From Deltaproteobacteria bacterium (GTDB taxonomy: Bacteria; Desulfobacterota; Dissulfuribacteria; Dissulfuribacterales; QOAL01): a DNA stretch of 43,727 nucleotides. The notes under the pieces were generated by a model. The model searched no databases. It was not told the origin of the DNA and was given only the letters and a program-made list of their open reading frames with translations. Below are positions 16,943 to 26,173 of this stretch, piece after piece. A program made the position numbers and the translations under genes. The stretch is taken from assembly GCA_026985565.1 (NCBI GenBank), contig JALSQG010000078.1, positions 1 to 43,727 of the forward strand, read 5' to 3'. Numbering within the stretch: the stretch's first letter is position 1; each line of letters opens with the position of its first letter.

Positions 16943-17575
16943 ATGGGTCAAATCTCACCAGGACAAAACCAACCCAGGGCATCCACACCTCGTCTCAGAA
17001 TACTTCTTGCAGAAGATGACCGATCTGTGGCAGATGGCTTTCGTGCCATTTTGGAAAGTGCTGGCTACAATGTTGTAGGGGTTGCATACAATGGGGTAGA
17101 GGCGGTTGAAAAGACCGCTGAGCTAAATCCCAACATGATCCTCATGGACATAAAGATGCCCTTGCTTGATGGGCTCGAGGCTGCCAAACAGATAAACAGC
17201 ATACCAGGCCAGAACATCATTCCGATCATACTGGTTACTGCATATGCAGAAAAACATCTGGTTGAAAAGGCCAAAGGTAGAGGGGTCTTGGGCTATCTGG
17301 TTAAGCCTGTTCACGTGGATGATCTCGTTCCAGCAATTGAAATGGCCCAATCCATAGCCCAGACCATAAATGCCCTTGAAGGCGTTGTTGAAAACCTGTC
17401 TGAGGAACTTGAGGCAAGGAAGCTTCTTGAACGCGCAAAAGGCATCCTCATGAAACATCTGTCAATTGACGAAGAAAAGGCCATGAGAATGATGCAGAAA
17501 GAGGCAAGGCGTCAGCGCATCAAGCTAAAGGAGCTTGCAAGGGCCATAATCGCTTCCCACTCTGTCCTTTCCTGA
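16943..17575 (+). CDS. response regulator with ANTAR RNA-binding domain
   Basis: A 210-residue REC-ANTAR protein of the AmiR/NasT antiterminator type. The receiver has L-L-A-E-D-D-R-S-V, phosphoacceptor M-D-I-K-M-P and K-P-V near residue 120. A short coiled-coil linker follows, and then a C-terminal ANTAR three-helix domain (L-L-E-R-A-K-G-I-L-M, E-E-K-A-M-R-M-M-Q, L-K-E-L-A-R-A-I-I). Such proteins bind paired hexaloop hairpins in nascent mRNA and prevent termination. No kinase is directly fused to it. The neighbouring PilS-like kinase has its own partner, so the cognate kinase is unknown. The gene starts 62 bases after the tRNA. Confidence 0.92.
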   Translation: MGQISPGQNQPRASTPRLRILLAEDDRSVADGFRAILESAGYNVVGVAYNGVEAVEKTAELNPNMILMDIKMPLLDGLEAAKQINSIPGQNIIPIILVTAYAEKHLVEKAKGRGVLGYLVKPVHVDDLVPAIEMAQSIAQTINALEGVVENLSEELEARKLLERAKGILMKHLSIDEEKAMRMMQKEARRQRIKLKELARAIIASHSVLS

Positions 17576-17704
17576 ATGTTAAAAAGCCGCCCATCCGGTT
17601 TGCAGCCACTAAATTAGGCCAGAGGTCATTGCCCGGGCTGAAACCAAACTTCATTCCCAATTTCTATCATTTCACATCACATCTAAGTGGTGCAGTTATC
17701 TTTC

Positions 17705-17734
17705 ACAAAAATCGTCACTTTTATCAATTTTTGT
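17705..17734. promoter_or_regulatory. inverted repeat upstream of the NtrC-type regulator
   Basis: ACAAAAAT (17705-17712) and ATTTTTGT (17727-17734) form an 8-bp inverted repeat with a 14-base spacer, about 70 bases before the regulator start. It sits in a 230-base AT-rich gap that has no obvious -24/-12 promoter. It could be an operator or a hairpin; evidence is sequence symmetry only. Confidence 0.3.
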
Positions 17735-17805
17735 CATCTTGGTGCCGATAACAAAAAAGAGACAAACAATTTTTGAGCAATTATCGTCGGGACCCAGGAG
17801 AGAAA

Positions 17806-19248
17806 ATGTATTCGAGTGCACTAATAGATGAACAGACAGGTTCTACCCTTAATCCCCAAAGGCCAAAACTCCTAATAGTCGATGATGATCCCAGTCTTCG
17901 GGAATTTCTTGAGATCTTTCTGGCCAAGGAAGGCTATAAGGTGGACTCTGCAGAATCGGGGCAGCAGGCCCTTGAGCTTGTAAGAAAGGGAACATACAGC
18001 CTTGTAATAACAGATGTTAGGATGCCTGGCATGGATGGTGTTGAGCTTTTGAAACAGCTTAAGGCACTCGATGCCGGCATGCCGGTGGTTTTGGTGACTG
18101 CCTTTGCCTCCCTTGACGCAGCTGTAGCCGCCATGAAGGAGGGGGCTTGGGACTATCTTACCAAGCCGTTTAAGATAGAAGAACTTAGGGAGGTAATAGA
18201 AAACGCCCTGTCTTCCCGGCAGAATCCGACTATCAAGACAGTCGACAGGAAAAATCAGATTTATCGGCTGGACAGTATGGTGGCAAGCAGCCCTGCCATG
18301 CTAAAAATCTTCCAGCTTGTTCAGCGTGTGGCCCAAAGTCCCTCTTCGGTCCTAATCACAGGTGAAAGCGGAACCGGAAAAGAGCTCGTTGCAAGGGCCA
18401 TTCACAATCTCAGTGACAGGAAGGACAAGCCTTTTGTGGTGGTCAATTGCGGCGGGATACCAGAAAACCTTATTGAAAGCGAGCTTTTTGGCCACAAAAA
18501 GGGGGCATTTACAGGTGCTGAACGTGACAAGCCAGGACTCTTTGCCCTTGCAGACAGTGGCACCATATTTCTTGACGAAATTGGCGAGCTCCCTCTGATA
18601 ATGCAAGTAAAACTGTTAAGGGTCGTACAGCAAAGATCCTTTATCCCAGTTGGTGGCACCGAGTCCATACAAACAGATTGCCGCATCATTGCTGCAACAA
18701 ACAGAAATTTGGAAGAAGAGGTAATGGCAGGTAACTTCAGGGAAGACCTGTTCTACAGGTTAAATGTGATCCACATCGGGATGCCGCCACTTAGAGAGAG
18801 AAAGGAAGACATTCCCCTTCTGGTGCAATATTTCCTTGAAAAGTATTCAAAACTCCATGGCAAAAAGGTTCAGGGCATCTCCAGTTTTGCCCTTCAGGCC
18901 CTTATGGAATATCCCTTTCCAGGAAATGTCAGGGAACTTGAGAATATCATTGAAAGGTGCGTTGCCCTTTCAAGCTCTACCCTGATATTGCCAGAAAGCC
19001 TCTACATAGCAAAACGCAAACATAGGGACGAGTTTCAGTGCAAAAACGGCAGCCAATCCCAGCAGCCATTCATACCAGAGATCCCAGAGGAAGGGCTTGA
19101 TCTGGATGCATATCTTGAACAGATAGAGAAAAACCTTCTCCTTAAGGCCCTTGAGCGAACAAATGGCAAGAAGAAAGAGGCCGCAAGGCTCTTAAAGATA
19201 AACTTTCGCTCATTCAGATATCGGCTTTCAAAATATAACATGGGTTAA
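17806..19248 (+). CDS. NtrC-family sigma54-dependent response regulator (PilR-like)
   Basis: Domain order is REC (phosphoacceptor D70 in I-T-D-V-R-M-P-G), AAA+ sigma54-interaction domain (Walker A G-E-S-G-T-G-K-E from 186, G-A-F-T-G-A at 233-238 for sigma54 contact, G-T-I-F-L-D-E Walker B), and a C-terminal Fis-type HTH (about 442-480, A-A-R-L-L-K-I-N-F-R-S-F-R-Y-R-L). The ATG at 17806 has an AGGAG Shine-Dalgarno sequence 5 bases upstream and gives 480 residues. An upstream in-frame TTG at 17773 lacks this. The order regulator then PilS-like kinase, with an 8-base gap, indicates a two-component pair. No pilin genes are in the window, so a pilus target is not shown. Confidence 0.92.
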   Translation: MYSSALIDEQTGSTLNPQRPKLLIVDDDPSLREFLEIFLAKEGYKVDSAESGQQALELVRKGTYSLVITDVRMPGMDGVELLKQLKALDAGMPVVLVTAFASLDAAVAAMKEGAWDYLTKPFKIEELREVIENALSSRQNPTIKTVDRKNQIYRLDSMVASSPAMLKIFQLVQRVAQSPSSVLITGESGTGKELVARAIHNLSDRKDKPFVVVNCGGIPENLIESELFGHKKGAFTGAERDKPGLFALADSGTIFLDEIGELPLIMQVKLLRVVQQRSFIPVGGTESIQTDCRIIAATNRNLEEEVMAGNFREDLFYRLNVIHIGMPPLRERKEDIPLLVQYFLEKYSKLHGKKVQGISSFALQALMEYPFPGNVRELENIIERCVALSSSTLILPESLYIAKRKHRDEFQCKNGSQSQQPFIPEIPEEGLDLDAYLEQIEKNLLLKALERTNGKKKEAARLLKINFRSFRYRLSKYNMG

Positions 19249-19256
19249 TACGAACA

Positions 19257-20921
19257 GTGGATTCAAAGACCGATACCAGACTGTTTCTTTTAGTGACGGC
19301 AGGGCGTCTGCTGATTTTTGTTCTTTTGGTGATGGCAGGGGCCATATTCCCTGGTTCTTTTGTAGGTGAGGTCAGATTATCATATCTGTCTTGCCTGTTG
19401 GGATGTGCCTTTTTTCTCACCCTCATATGGATCTATTGGTTCCAGAAAAAAGGTCTTAGCGACCAACTCAAGGGCGCCCAAACGGTCACAGATGTGCTCC
19501 TTGCCACAATGGCCGTGTATCTGACAGGTGGAATATTAAGCCGTTTCAGCTTTCTCTATTCCATTGCCATAATAACATCCTGCCTTCTCGGGCCCAAAAG
19601 GGCTGGGACACGATCTGCCCTTTTAAGCACGCTTTTTTATGCCATTGTATGCATAGTGACGAGAAATCAAGCCCCTTCCCTTGAGGAAGCGGCCTTTACT
19701 TTTTTCCTCAACATGGCTGCCTTCAACACCATTGCCCTTCTTGCCCTGAGTCTTTCAAAGAGGCTTAGAAACGTGGAGGAAAAACTCAAAGACACCACAA
19801 AGGATATGCACCTTCTTGAAGAAATCCAGCGTCACCTTGCAAACAGCCTCAGATCCGGACTCATAACAGTCGATGTGAACGGGCGCATACTTTATTACAA
19901 CATAGCCGCCCACGAGATACTCGGCCAGGTGGTAACAAACTCTTATGGTAAGTATGTAAAGGACCTCATCCCTGGTTCGGAAAGACTCCTGTCTTCATGT
20001 CACGGACAAAGTGCAACAGGAGACAGAAGAGAACTCGGATTAATGGTGAATGACAAAAAGATGATACTTGGTATCTCCTGTTTCAAGATATTCGATCATA
20101 TGGGAGAGCTCTTGGGTCATGGACTCATATTTCAGGACATAACGGAGATCAAGGCCCAGGAAGAACGACTGAAGCTCATAGACCGACTTGCTGCCCTTGG
20201 GGAGATGGCAGCTGGCCTTGCCCATGAGATAAGAAACCCCCTTGCCTCAATTTCTGGTGCGGCAGAATATCTTGGCCAGAGCGGTCTTGTCATGCCGGAA
20301 GGTCAAAGGCTCCTTTCCATAATAGAGAGGGAAGCAGAACGTTTAAGCCAGCTGACAAACTCGTTTCTGCTCTACGGAAGGCCTGAGAGAAAAAGGTCAG
20401 AGACAGTAAATCTGAAGGATGAGTTTTCTGCTGCCCTGATACTTCTTAAGCAAAGAAAGAGGCTTTCACAGGCAGTAGTGGAAATGGATGTTCCAGACGA
20501 TCTGGAGATAACCGTAGACGGAGACATGTTGAGACAGGTTATATTAAACGTGCTTCTAAATGCCTTTCAGGCACTACCGGAAGAAAAAGGGCTTGTCAGA
20601 ATCGTCGCAACCTCTACAGATGACGAAGTGCAAATAGAGATAGAGGACAACGGCCTTGGCATATCACCTGAGACGCTAAAAAAGATATTCAATCCCTTCT
20701 TTACTACAAAACCAGAGGGTACGGGCCTTGGCCTTTCAATAGTTCACAGGATAGTGACAGAGCTTGGTGGAAACATACAGGTAAATTCGGAGCCATATAC
20801 AGGCACAAGATTCACCATTACCCTGCCGCTACGAAAAGAGAAGGAGACTCCCCCTGAGAAAGAGATCCTTGCCTACGAGGCTGCCAGTAGTTTGAGCGCG
20901 CGGAATCTGTCCATGTCGTAA
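19257..20921 (+). CDS. multi-spanning sensor histidine kinase (PilS-like)
   Basis: A 554-residue kinase with about six N-terminal membrane helices (residues 10-180) including the L-T-G-G-I-L-S-R-F-S-F-L-Y segment typical of PilS-type sensors. A PAS domain follows (about 195-300), then HisKA with H323 in G-L-A-H-E-I-R-N-P-L-A-S-I-S-G, and an HATPase (D-N-G-L-G-I, G-T-G-L-G-L-S-I-V). There is no receiver. The start is GTG at 19257, 8 bases after the regulator stop. It is the probable phosphodonor of the preceding NtrC-type regulator. The 3' end overlaps the convergent radical SAM gene by 49 bases. Confidence 0.9.
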   Translation: MDSKTDTRLFLLVTAGRLLIFVLLVMAGAIFPGSFVGEVRLSYLSCLLGCAFFLTLIWIYWFQKKGLSDQLKGAQTVTDVLLATMAVYLTGGILSRFSFLYSIAIITSCLLGPKRAGTRSALLSTLFYAIVCIVTRNQAPSLEEAAFTFFLNMAAFNTIALLALSLSKRLRNVEEKLKDTTKDMHLLEEIQRHLANSLRSGLITVDVNGRILYYNIAAHEILGQVVTNSYGKYVKDLIPGSERLLSSCHGQSATGDRRELGLMVNDKKMILGISCFKIFDHMGELLGHGLIFQDITEIKAQEERLKLIDRLAALGEMAAGLAHEIRNPLASISGAAEYLGQSGLVMPEGQRLLSIIEREAERLSQLTNSFLLYGRPERKRSETVNLKDEFSAALILLKQRKRLSQAVVEMDVPDDLEITVDGDMLRQVILNVLLNAFQALPEEKGLVRIVATSTDDEVQIEIEDNGLGISPETLKKIFNPFFTTKPEGTGLGLSIVHRIVTELGGNIQVNSEPYTGTRFTITLPLRKEKETPPEKEILAYEAASSLSARNLSMS

Positions 20922-22141
20922 TTGGTAAAAAGCCTAAAAAAGATTGTGTTATTGGTTAAAAGTGGATCCATTGAACGTGAAACCACCCCCTGGTCTTCCA
21001 GTCTGTCCCATTCCAAAGTACCTGGAATTGGGGAGAACTCGGCAAGATACGGTCTAACCCCAAGAGCCTTTACATATCTTATGGACTCTTCCACTTCGTC
21101 AAGGTCCTGACCCGGCAACCCCACAAGCAGATATACGCCAATGGCAGAGGGTTTCATGCCAGCCTTAAGAAGATGACTGATTGCCCTTTCAAGATCTACG
21201 CTGCTGACCTTGCCGCCTGTCTCTTTCTGCCTGTTGGCATTCACTGTCTCAAGGCTAAGCCGAACACTTTTAAAGCCTGCCTCCACAAGCCTTTTAGCAA
21301 CCTGTTCATTTATCAAACGTGCATGAAGGCCATTTGGGGTGTGAAAGGAGAAACGAATCTGTCTCCTTTCGAGTTCATCCAAGATAGGCCCTAATCTCTG
21401 GTTAAAATCCACCAAAAGCGCATCGTCGTAAAAGGCAACCTGTCTCACTCCAATCCTTTTTAGATGCATCAGTTCCCTGATAACCTCATCCACTGGCCTT
21501 TGACTGAAGCGGGGAGCCAATATTCGGGAAGCACAGTAAGTACAACGAAACGGGCAGCCTATGGCGGTTCTGACTGCACAGTAGTCTACCCCATCCCAAA
21601 TCGGCAACTTGTACCACGCCCTTTTGTCCTTTTGCAGACCTGACAGGCCGAGAAAATTACAGATCTTTTCCTTGTTGACCTCAAGGGATCCCTTACATAC
21701 AAGATCAACTTGGAGGTTGCTCCGAGCATGTTCTGTCCAAAGCGTGGCATAAATCCCGCCAAGGATTATGGGAACATTTCCAATCTCCTTTCTGATTTCC
21801 TTAACTACCCAGCTTATACCAGGATACCAGTATGACATGACAGATGTGATAAAGACCGCATCAAACCTGCCAGATTGGTGTAACCTTCTTCTGAACTCTG
21901 ACCTTTCTATTCCGTATCTGGCAAAGCTTCTTTTGATAGGTAGCTTTGTTGATATTGGCAAAGATACCTGTTCCCTTCTGAACCTTCCGGGGGCCTTAAA
22001 AGGGGAAAGACAGTCCAGCAGAATAACCTGTTCCCCAAGGGAGTCGAGCCACTCTGCCACTGCATAAAGGCCAAGGGGCCTTACCCAGAAATTGAATGCT
22101 GCAAAATCTGCTATCCAGGGATTTACAAGAAGAAGACGCAC
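20873..22141 (-). CDS. B12-binding-domain radical SAM protein
   Basis: A 422-residue protein with an N-terminal cobalamin-binding-like Rossmann domain (L-L-L-V-N-P-W, G-L-Y-A-V-A-E-W-L, F-I-T-S-V-M-S-Y-W-Y-P-G, I-I-L-G-G-I-Y-A-T-L). A radical SAM core follows with C196-x3-C200-x2-C203 in G-C-P-F-R-C-T-Y-C, then the S-L-E-T and G-L-P-G-Q segments common to B12-radical SAM enzymes. The C-terminus adds an I-P-G-T element. The reaction could be methylation or rearrangement; the substrate is unknown. It is the last gene of a tight minus-strand run (6 bases after the GGDEF gene). Confidence 0.9.
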   Translation of the reverse strand: MRLLLVNPWIADFAAFNFWVRPLGLYAVAEWLDSLGEQVILLDCLSPFKAPGRFRREQVSLPISTKLPIKRSFARYGIERSEFRRRLHQSGRFDAVFITSVMSYWYPGISWVVKEIRKEIGNVPIILGGIYATLWTEHARSNLQVDLVCKGSLEVNKEKICNFLGLSGLQKDKRAWYKLPIWDGVDYCAVRTAIGCPFRCTYCASRILAPRFSQRPVDEVIRELMHLKRIGVRQVAFYDDALLVDFNQRLGPILDELERRQIRFSFHTPNGLHARLINEQVAKRLVEAGFKSVRLSLETVNANRQKETGGKVSSVDLERAISHLLKAGMKPSAIGVYLLVGLPGQDLDEVEESIRYVKALGVRPYLAEFSPIPGTLEWDRLEDQGVVSRSMDPLLTNNTIFFRLFTNYDMDRFRALKLLAAS

Positions 22142-22147
22142 ACCTTT

Positions 22148-23077
22148 TTAGTAACCAGAACGTCTGTCTATGAAGTAGTTGCTACCCTCAAGGGCCTTTA
22201 CCTTTTTCTTCAGCTTTGCTGCAGTTGCTGCCACCTGACCATAATGGGAATATTTCCCTGGCTCGCACGGAACAACCGCTATGGAAAGGGATGTGAGGGG
22301 AAACCTTCTTTCGTTTCCCTGCCTGTCTGTTGAGGTGAAATAGCCAGCTTCGATGTCGTCTTCATCAAGAAAAAGAGGAATAAGGGCATTAAAATTATTT
22401 ATCACATCCTGACAAACCGGTTCTGCCTCATTGTTAGGGACATGGAATACGAAATCGTCCCCGCCAACGTGTCCAACAAACCCGTTGCTACCACAGTGCT
22501 CTTGTACGACGTTTACCAATATGCGCCCAACCATCCTTATGACCTCATCCCCTCGGGAGAAGCCATACTTGTCATTGTAAGGCTTGAAGTTGTCTATGTC
22601 CACGTAACACACAGCATGATCTGCCTGCTCATCCAGCATGTTCTGAATGCTTTTTAAAATGGAAGAGTTGCCAGGAAGCTTGGTAAGGGGGTTGTTGTCT
22701 GCCACCCTGTGGGCACGTGCAAGAGAAAGTTCTATCCGTGTAAGAAGCTCCTCTATGGTTGCCTGGCTTGAAATCACATCGTCCACTGAATAGGCATCCC
22801 AGTCAAGCCCGGTAGCAATATCCCTTTCAGAGACAACAAGAATAATGGGCATGAGGGCAAGCTGGAGATTGTTCTTGAGGGCTGCAATCACCTCTCTGTC
22901 AAGATTACGCTCAAGACCCTTTTCGATTATCAACAGATCAGGCGGGTCAGACAAGATGGTCTCAAGGGCACGAGCTACATCCTGCTTATAGCTCACAAGG
23001 TGTCCCTTTGCCTCGAGACAAAGCCTTTCATCCTGTCTATTGAAGGTGTTGGATGTTACAAGGGCAAGTCTTGCCAT
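22148..23077 (-). CDS. diguanylate cyclase with N-terminal receiver-like domain
   Basis: A 309-residue protein. The first 125 residues have receiver-like topology (D-L-L-I-I-E-K, P-I-I-L-V-V-S-E-R) without a clean phosphoacceptor Asp, so it is probably a degenerate receiver. The GGDEF domain keeps substrate and metal residues (Y-V-D-I-D-N-F-K-P-Y-N-D-K-Y-G) and the active signature is G-G-D-D-F, compatible with c-di-GMP synthesis. The usual RxxD inhibitory site just upstream of the signature is absent. It is 6 bases downstream of the HDOD gene, so the two are probably co-expressed. Confidence 0.88.
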   Translation of the reverse strand: MARLALVTSNTFNRQDERLCLEAKGHLVSYKQDVARALETILSDPPDLLIIEKGLERNLDREVIAALKNNLQLALMPIILVVSERDIATGLDWDAYSVDDVISSQATIEELLTRIELSLARAHRVADNNPLTKLPGNSSILKSIQNMLDEQADHAVCYVDIDNFKPYNDKYGFSRGDEVIRMVGRILVNVVQEHCGSNGFVGHVGGDDFVFHVPNNEAEPVCQDVINNFNALIPLFLDEDDIEAGYFTSTDRQGNERRFPLTSLSIAVVPCEPGKYSHYGQVAATAAKLKKKVKALEGSNYFIDRRSGY

Positions 23078-23083
23078 TATCTG

Positions 23084-23929
23084 TCAACCATCAAGCTTGA
23101 TTTCCAAGGTAAAGTCCTGAAGCTCCATGAGCTTTTCATCAAGCTCGGCAATAACCTCTTTCATCTGGCTCTTTGTTAGCTTTATTCGCTCCCAGGCGGC
23201 GTGATCAAGGGCCGGCACCCAAGGATCCCCACCACTTCCAAAGCCCAAGGCCCTAATGAGTATATCGGAAAAGTGAACAATTGCTGCAATCTCCTTAAAG
23301 TCCGGGGCCTGCTCTGGTTTATGATGATATTCTATGGGAAATACCAACCTTTCTGGCAGGTTCCACTGCCTGGCAAGGATACCTCCTATCTCGCCATGTC
23401 CAAAGCCTATGCGTTCCTTTTCCACCTGACGCATGTAGAGGCCCTTTTCCTCCGCCTCCTCTACTATTGCCTCATACTCGTCAGGAAGTTCGGACCTTAT
23501 CACTATCTTTCCAAGGTCATGGATAAGGCCTGCTGTGGAAACCTCTTCCGGATTTTTTATCTGGCGCAGTTTGGCAATGATGCCACAGGCAGTGGCACAG
23601 CCAAGGGAGTGCTCAAAAAGCCCAACATCTGAGGCCTGCATTACCTCGAAAATCGAAGAGGTGACAATGAGGGTCTTTATGACATTGAAACCAAGAAGAA
23701 CTATGGCATTTGAGACAGTGCTTATCCTTTGAGGGAAACCAAAGAAGGAAGAGTTCACCATCTTAAGGAGCTTGCTCGTAAGCACCTGGTCTTTCTCTAT
23801 GACCTTACCAAGTTTTACAGCGGTGATCTCCTCATCCGCCACCATCTCGTTTAATTTTGACACTATTGGCGGAAGAGTTGGCAGGGACTGGATGTCATTT
23901 AGCCTTTTTCTTATCTCTGCCTTGTCCAT
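23084..23929 (-). CDS. HDOD domain signalling protein
   Basis: A 281-residue protein made almost entirely of one HDOD domain: L-P-T-L-P-P-I-V near residue 16, I-E-K-D-Q-V-L-T-S-K-L-L-K-M-V-N-S, A-I-V-L-L-G-F-N-V-I, then H-D-L-G-K-I-V and F-G-H-G-E-I-G, with Y-H-H-K-P later. HDOD domains are HD-domain relatives, usually without phosphodiesterase activity, that act in signalling. Its ATG overlaps the stop of the small upstream gene by one base (TAATG), which indicates translational coupling. A GGDEF gene follows. A regulatory unit for motility or surface behaviour is plausible but not shown. Confidence 0.92.
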   Translation of the reverse strand: MDKAEIRKRLNDIQSLPTLPPIVSKLNEMVADEEITAVKLGKVIEKDQVLTSKLLKMVNSSFFGFPQRISTVSNAIVLLGFNVIKTLIVTSSIFEVMQASDVGLFEHSLGCATACGIIAKLRQIKNPEEVSTAGLIHDLGKIVIRSELPDEYEAIVEEAEEKGLYMRQVEKERIGFGHGEIGGILARQWNLPERLVFPIEYHHKPEQAPDFKEIAAIVHFSDILIRALGFGSGGDPWVPALDHAAWERIKLTKSQMKEVIAELDEKLMELQDFTLEIKLDG

Positions 23930-24273
23930 TACTTGGCTTCCTTCTTGAGCTTTTCCAGAAACTCTGCACCCTTTTCTTCAACTACCCAATATTCGCCAAT
24001 AAGATGCTTGAGTGCCCGCAGAACCGGGTCAGATGAGACCTTGGAAAAACGGTTGTCAAGCTCCTTCAACCTTTCAGCAAGGGACTTTTCTCCTGGCATC
24101 CGTACCGGGTGACCCTGAACACTCAGGACTAAGACCCCCTGGTGCCGCAGCCTGACAATGAGCTCTTCACTGAGTTTAGTGCCAGCTCCGCAAAGGATCT
24201 GCCCCTCAGGGGTAACTGCATCCTTTGCAAGCACCATATCTGCCTTTGCAAGTTTTATGGGTATCCTTTGCAT
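23929..24273 (-). CDS. small HDOD-associated protein
   Basis: A 114-residue soluble protein. The segments R-I-P-I-K-L-A-K-A-D-M-V-L-A-K-D-A, G-x-x-L-C-G-A-G-T-K-L-S-E-E-L-I-V-R-L and G-V-L-V-L-S-V-Q-G look like the short beta-strand domain often found before HD-GYP or HDOD proteins (DUF3391-like). The C-terminal half is charged and helical. The ATG lies 10 bases after gatA and the stop overlaps the HDOD start, so it is sandwiched in the same transcript. It probably works with the HDOD protein; the function is unassigned. Confidence 0.8.
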   Translation of the reverse strand: MQRIPIKLAKADMVLAKDAVTPEGQILCGAGTKLSEELIVRLRHQGVLVLSVQGHPVRMPGEKSLAERLKELDNRFSKVSSDPVLRALKHLIGEYWVVEEKGAEFLEKLKKEAK

Positions 24274-24283
24274 ACGAGGTTTC

Positions 24284-25747
24284 CTATGTAAGATCCGGCC
24301 ACCTGTTGTTTAGCCCAAGACCCTTTTCAAGATTACTTGCTGCTGTAAACAGAATTTCTTCTTGCAAATGGCCTGCCATAAGTTGAAGGCCTATAGGAAG
24401 GCCATTTTGGTCAAATCCACACGGCAGGGACAGGCCTGGAATACCTGCAAGATTTACAGGTATGGTGAAGATGTCTGAAAGATACATCTTTAACGGGTCA
24501 TTTACCTTCTCGCCAATCTTGAAGGCAGTGGTCGGGGCTACAGGTGCTGCAATAACGTCACACTCCTTGAACGCCTTTTTGAAATCATCAACAATGAGGG
24601 TGCGTACCTGGGAGGCCTTCTTGTAAAAGGCGTCGTAGTAACCGGCAGACAGGCAGTATGTGCCAAGCATGATCCTCCTTTTAACCTCTGGACCAAACCC
24701 TTGGGCCCTTGTCTCTTTATACATATCCATGAGATTTGAATAATCCTTGGCCCTGAAGCCATACTTCACCCCGTCATAACGGGAAAGATTGGAGGAGGCC
24801 TCTGCAGTGGCGATTATGTAATAGGTTGCAATGGCATATTCCGTATGGGGAAGCGAGATGTCCACAAGTTCTGCACCCATATCCTGCATGACCCTGAGGG
24901 CTTGTCTGATACTGCCTACAACTTCCTCCTGTACCCCATCGATGAAGTATTCCTTCGGTATTCCTACCCTTAGCCCCTCCATTGCCTGCCTGCATGCCTT
25001 GGCAAAAGGGGGAACAGGCCTTGGAAGACTTGTGGAATCCCGGCTATCATGACCAGCCACTGCCTCAAGAAGAAGGGCAGCATCCTCCACGCTTCGTGTA
25101 AGTGGGCCGATCTGATCAAGGGAAGATGCAAAGGCGACAAGCCCATATCTTGACACCAGCCCATAAGTCGGTTTAAGGCCCACAACGCCACAGTGAGATG
25201 CAGGCTGTCTGATTGAGCCACCGGTATCGGAGCCAAGGGATGCAACACACATCCTGGCTGCAACCGCTGCGGCAGAGCCACCACTTGAGCCTCCTGGTAT
25301 TCTGTCAAGGTCCCACGGATTTCTTGTTTCAAAAAAGGCAGAGTTTTCTGTGGAAGAACCCATGGCGAATTCATCCATGTTCAGCTTTCCAAGCATCACT
25401 GCCCCCTGTTCTGCCAATCTTTCCATTACAGTGGCGTTAAAAGGAGGCCTGAAATCCTTTAGCATCCTGGATGAACAGGTTGTGGGAATCCCTTTTGTGC
25501 AAATCACATCCTTTATGCCCAATGGAATACCTGTAAGGGGGCCTGCCTTTCCCTTTTTTATCATCTCGTCTGCTGCTTTGGCCTGGGAAAGGGCCACCTC
25601 TTCAGTCACTGTAACATAGGCCCTCACCTTCTTATCCACAGCCTCGATCCTGTCAAGATACTGTGTGGTAAGCTCCTGGGCGCTTACCTTTCCTTCGTCC
25701 ATGGCATTTCTCAGCTCGGAAATACCCATATCCAAGACATCTTTCAT
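24284..25747 (-). CDS. gatA: aspartyl/glutamyl-tRNA(Asn/Gln) amidotransferase subunit A
   Basis: Glutaminase subunit of GatCAB, which transamidates Glu-tRNA-Gln and/or Asp-tRNA-Asn in organisms lacking the direct synthetase. The amidase-signature triad is intact: K79 (G-I-K-D), cis-S154 (G-G-S-S-G-G) and nucleophile S178 ([10 protein letters not shown]). The 487-residue length is standard. gatC lies 40 bases upstream. gatB, the tRNA-binding subunit, is not in the window. The gene is followed at 10 bases by unrelated signalling genes. Confidence 0.97.
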   Translation of the reverse strand: MKDVLDMGISELRNAMDEGKVSAQELTTQYLDRIEAVDKKVRAYVTVTEEVALSQAKAADEMIKKGKAGPLTGIPLGIKDVICTKGIPTTCSSRMLKDFRPPFNATVMERLAEQGAVMLGKLNMDEFAMGSSTENSAFFETRNPWDLDRIPGGSSGGSAAAVAARMCVASLGSDTGGSIRQPASHCGVVGLKPTYGLVSRYGLVAFASSLDQIGPLTRSVEDAALLLEAVAGHDSRDSTSLPRPVPPFAKACRQAMEGLRVGIPKEYFIDGVQEEVVGSIRQALRVMQDMGAELVDISLPHTEYAIATYYIIATAEASSNLSRYDGVKYGFRAKDYSNLMDMYKETRAQGFGPEVKRRIMLGTYCLSAGYYDAFYKKASQVRTLIVDDFKKAFKECDVIAAPVAPTTAFKIGEKVNDPLKMYLSDIFTIPVNLAGIPGLSLPCGFDQNGLPIGLQLMAGHLQEEILFTAASNLEKGLGLNNRWPDLT

Positions 25748-25787
25748 GCGCGTTCTCCCGAAACAGCAGGACCTGACAAAGGCCCGT

Positions 25788-26075
25788 TTAGATTATCCTT
25801 GGCACTACAAAGGCACCTTCTTCGCTTTCAGGGGCATTTGCGGTAACTTCCTCTATTGGAAGAGACGGCTTGACCACGTCTTCCCTGAAGCAGTTAACGA
25901 TTTCAATGGCCCTGTAAGTAGGCTCCACGCCTTCGGTATCAAGAGACTCAAGTTTGCCAACAAACCTCAAAATGGCATCGAGCTGATTGGTAAACTCTTC
26001 AAGTTCATCCTTGGAAAAGCGCAGCCTTGCAAGCTGTGCAACATGTTCCACTTCCTCAACTGTTATATGTGCCAT
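25788..26075 (-). CDS. gatC: aspartyl/glutamyl-tRNA(Asn/Gln) amidotransferase subunit C
   Basis: A 95-residue small stabilising subunit of GatCAB. It has the family start M-A[16 protein letters not shown], the F-T-N-Q-L-D-A-I-L-x-F-V-x-K-L segment, the E-P-T region and a C-terminal [10 protein letters not shown]. The Shine-Dalgarno AGGAGC is 5 bases before the ATG. A TATAAT box at 26134-26129 may give gatCA its own promoter. Confidence 0.96.
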   Translation of the reverse strand: MAHITVEEVEHVAQLARLRFSKDELEEFTNQLDAILRFVGKLESLDTEGVEPTYRAIEIVNCFREDVVKPSLPIEEVTANAPESEEGAFVVPRII

Positions 26076-26128
26076 CTTTTGCTCCTGACAAATTCGTAAC
26101 AGAAGTCACTGTGTTATGGTTACATAAA

Positions 26129-26134
26129 ATTATA
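26129..26134 (-). promoter_or_regulatory. candidate -10 box for gatCA
   Basis: A perfect TATAAT on the minus strand about 55 bases before gatC. No good -35 hexamer is found at 16-18 bases, where the sequence is a T-rich tract. That T tract, preceded by a weak A-rich stem, may instead be a poor terminator for the upstream helicase gene. Confidence 0.3.
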
Positions 26135-26173
26135 CCGTATGAACAGACAAAAAAAGTGCCTTTTACAAAAAAA

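Noticed and set aside
24970-25374. Second minus-strand open frame of 134 codons
   Set aside because: It is an out-of-frame shadow of gatA, which has all catalytic residues.
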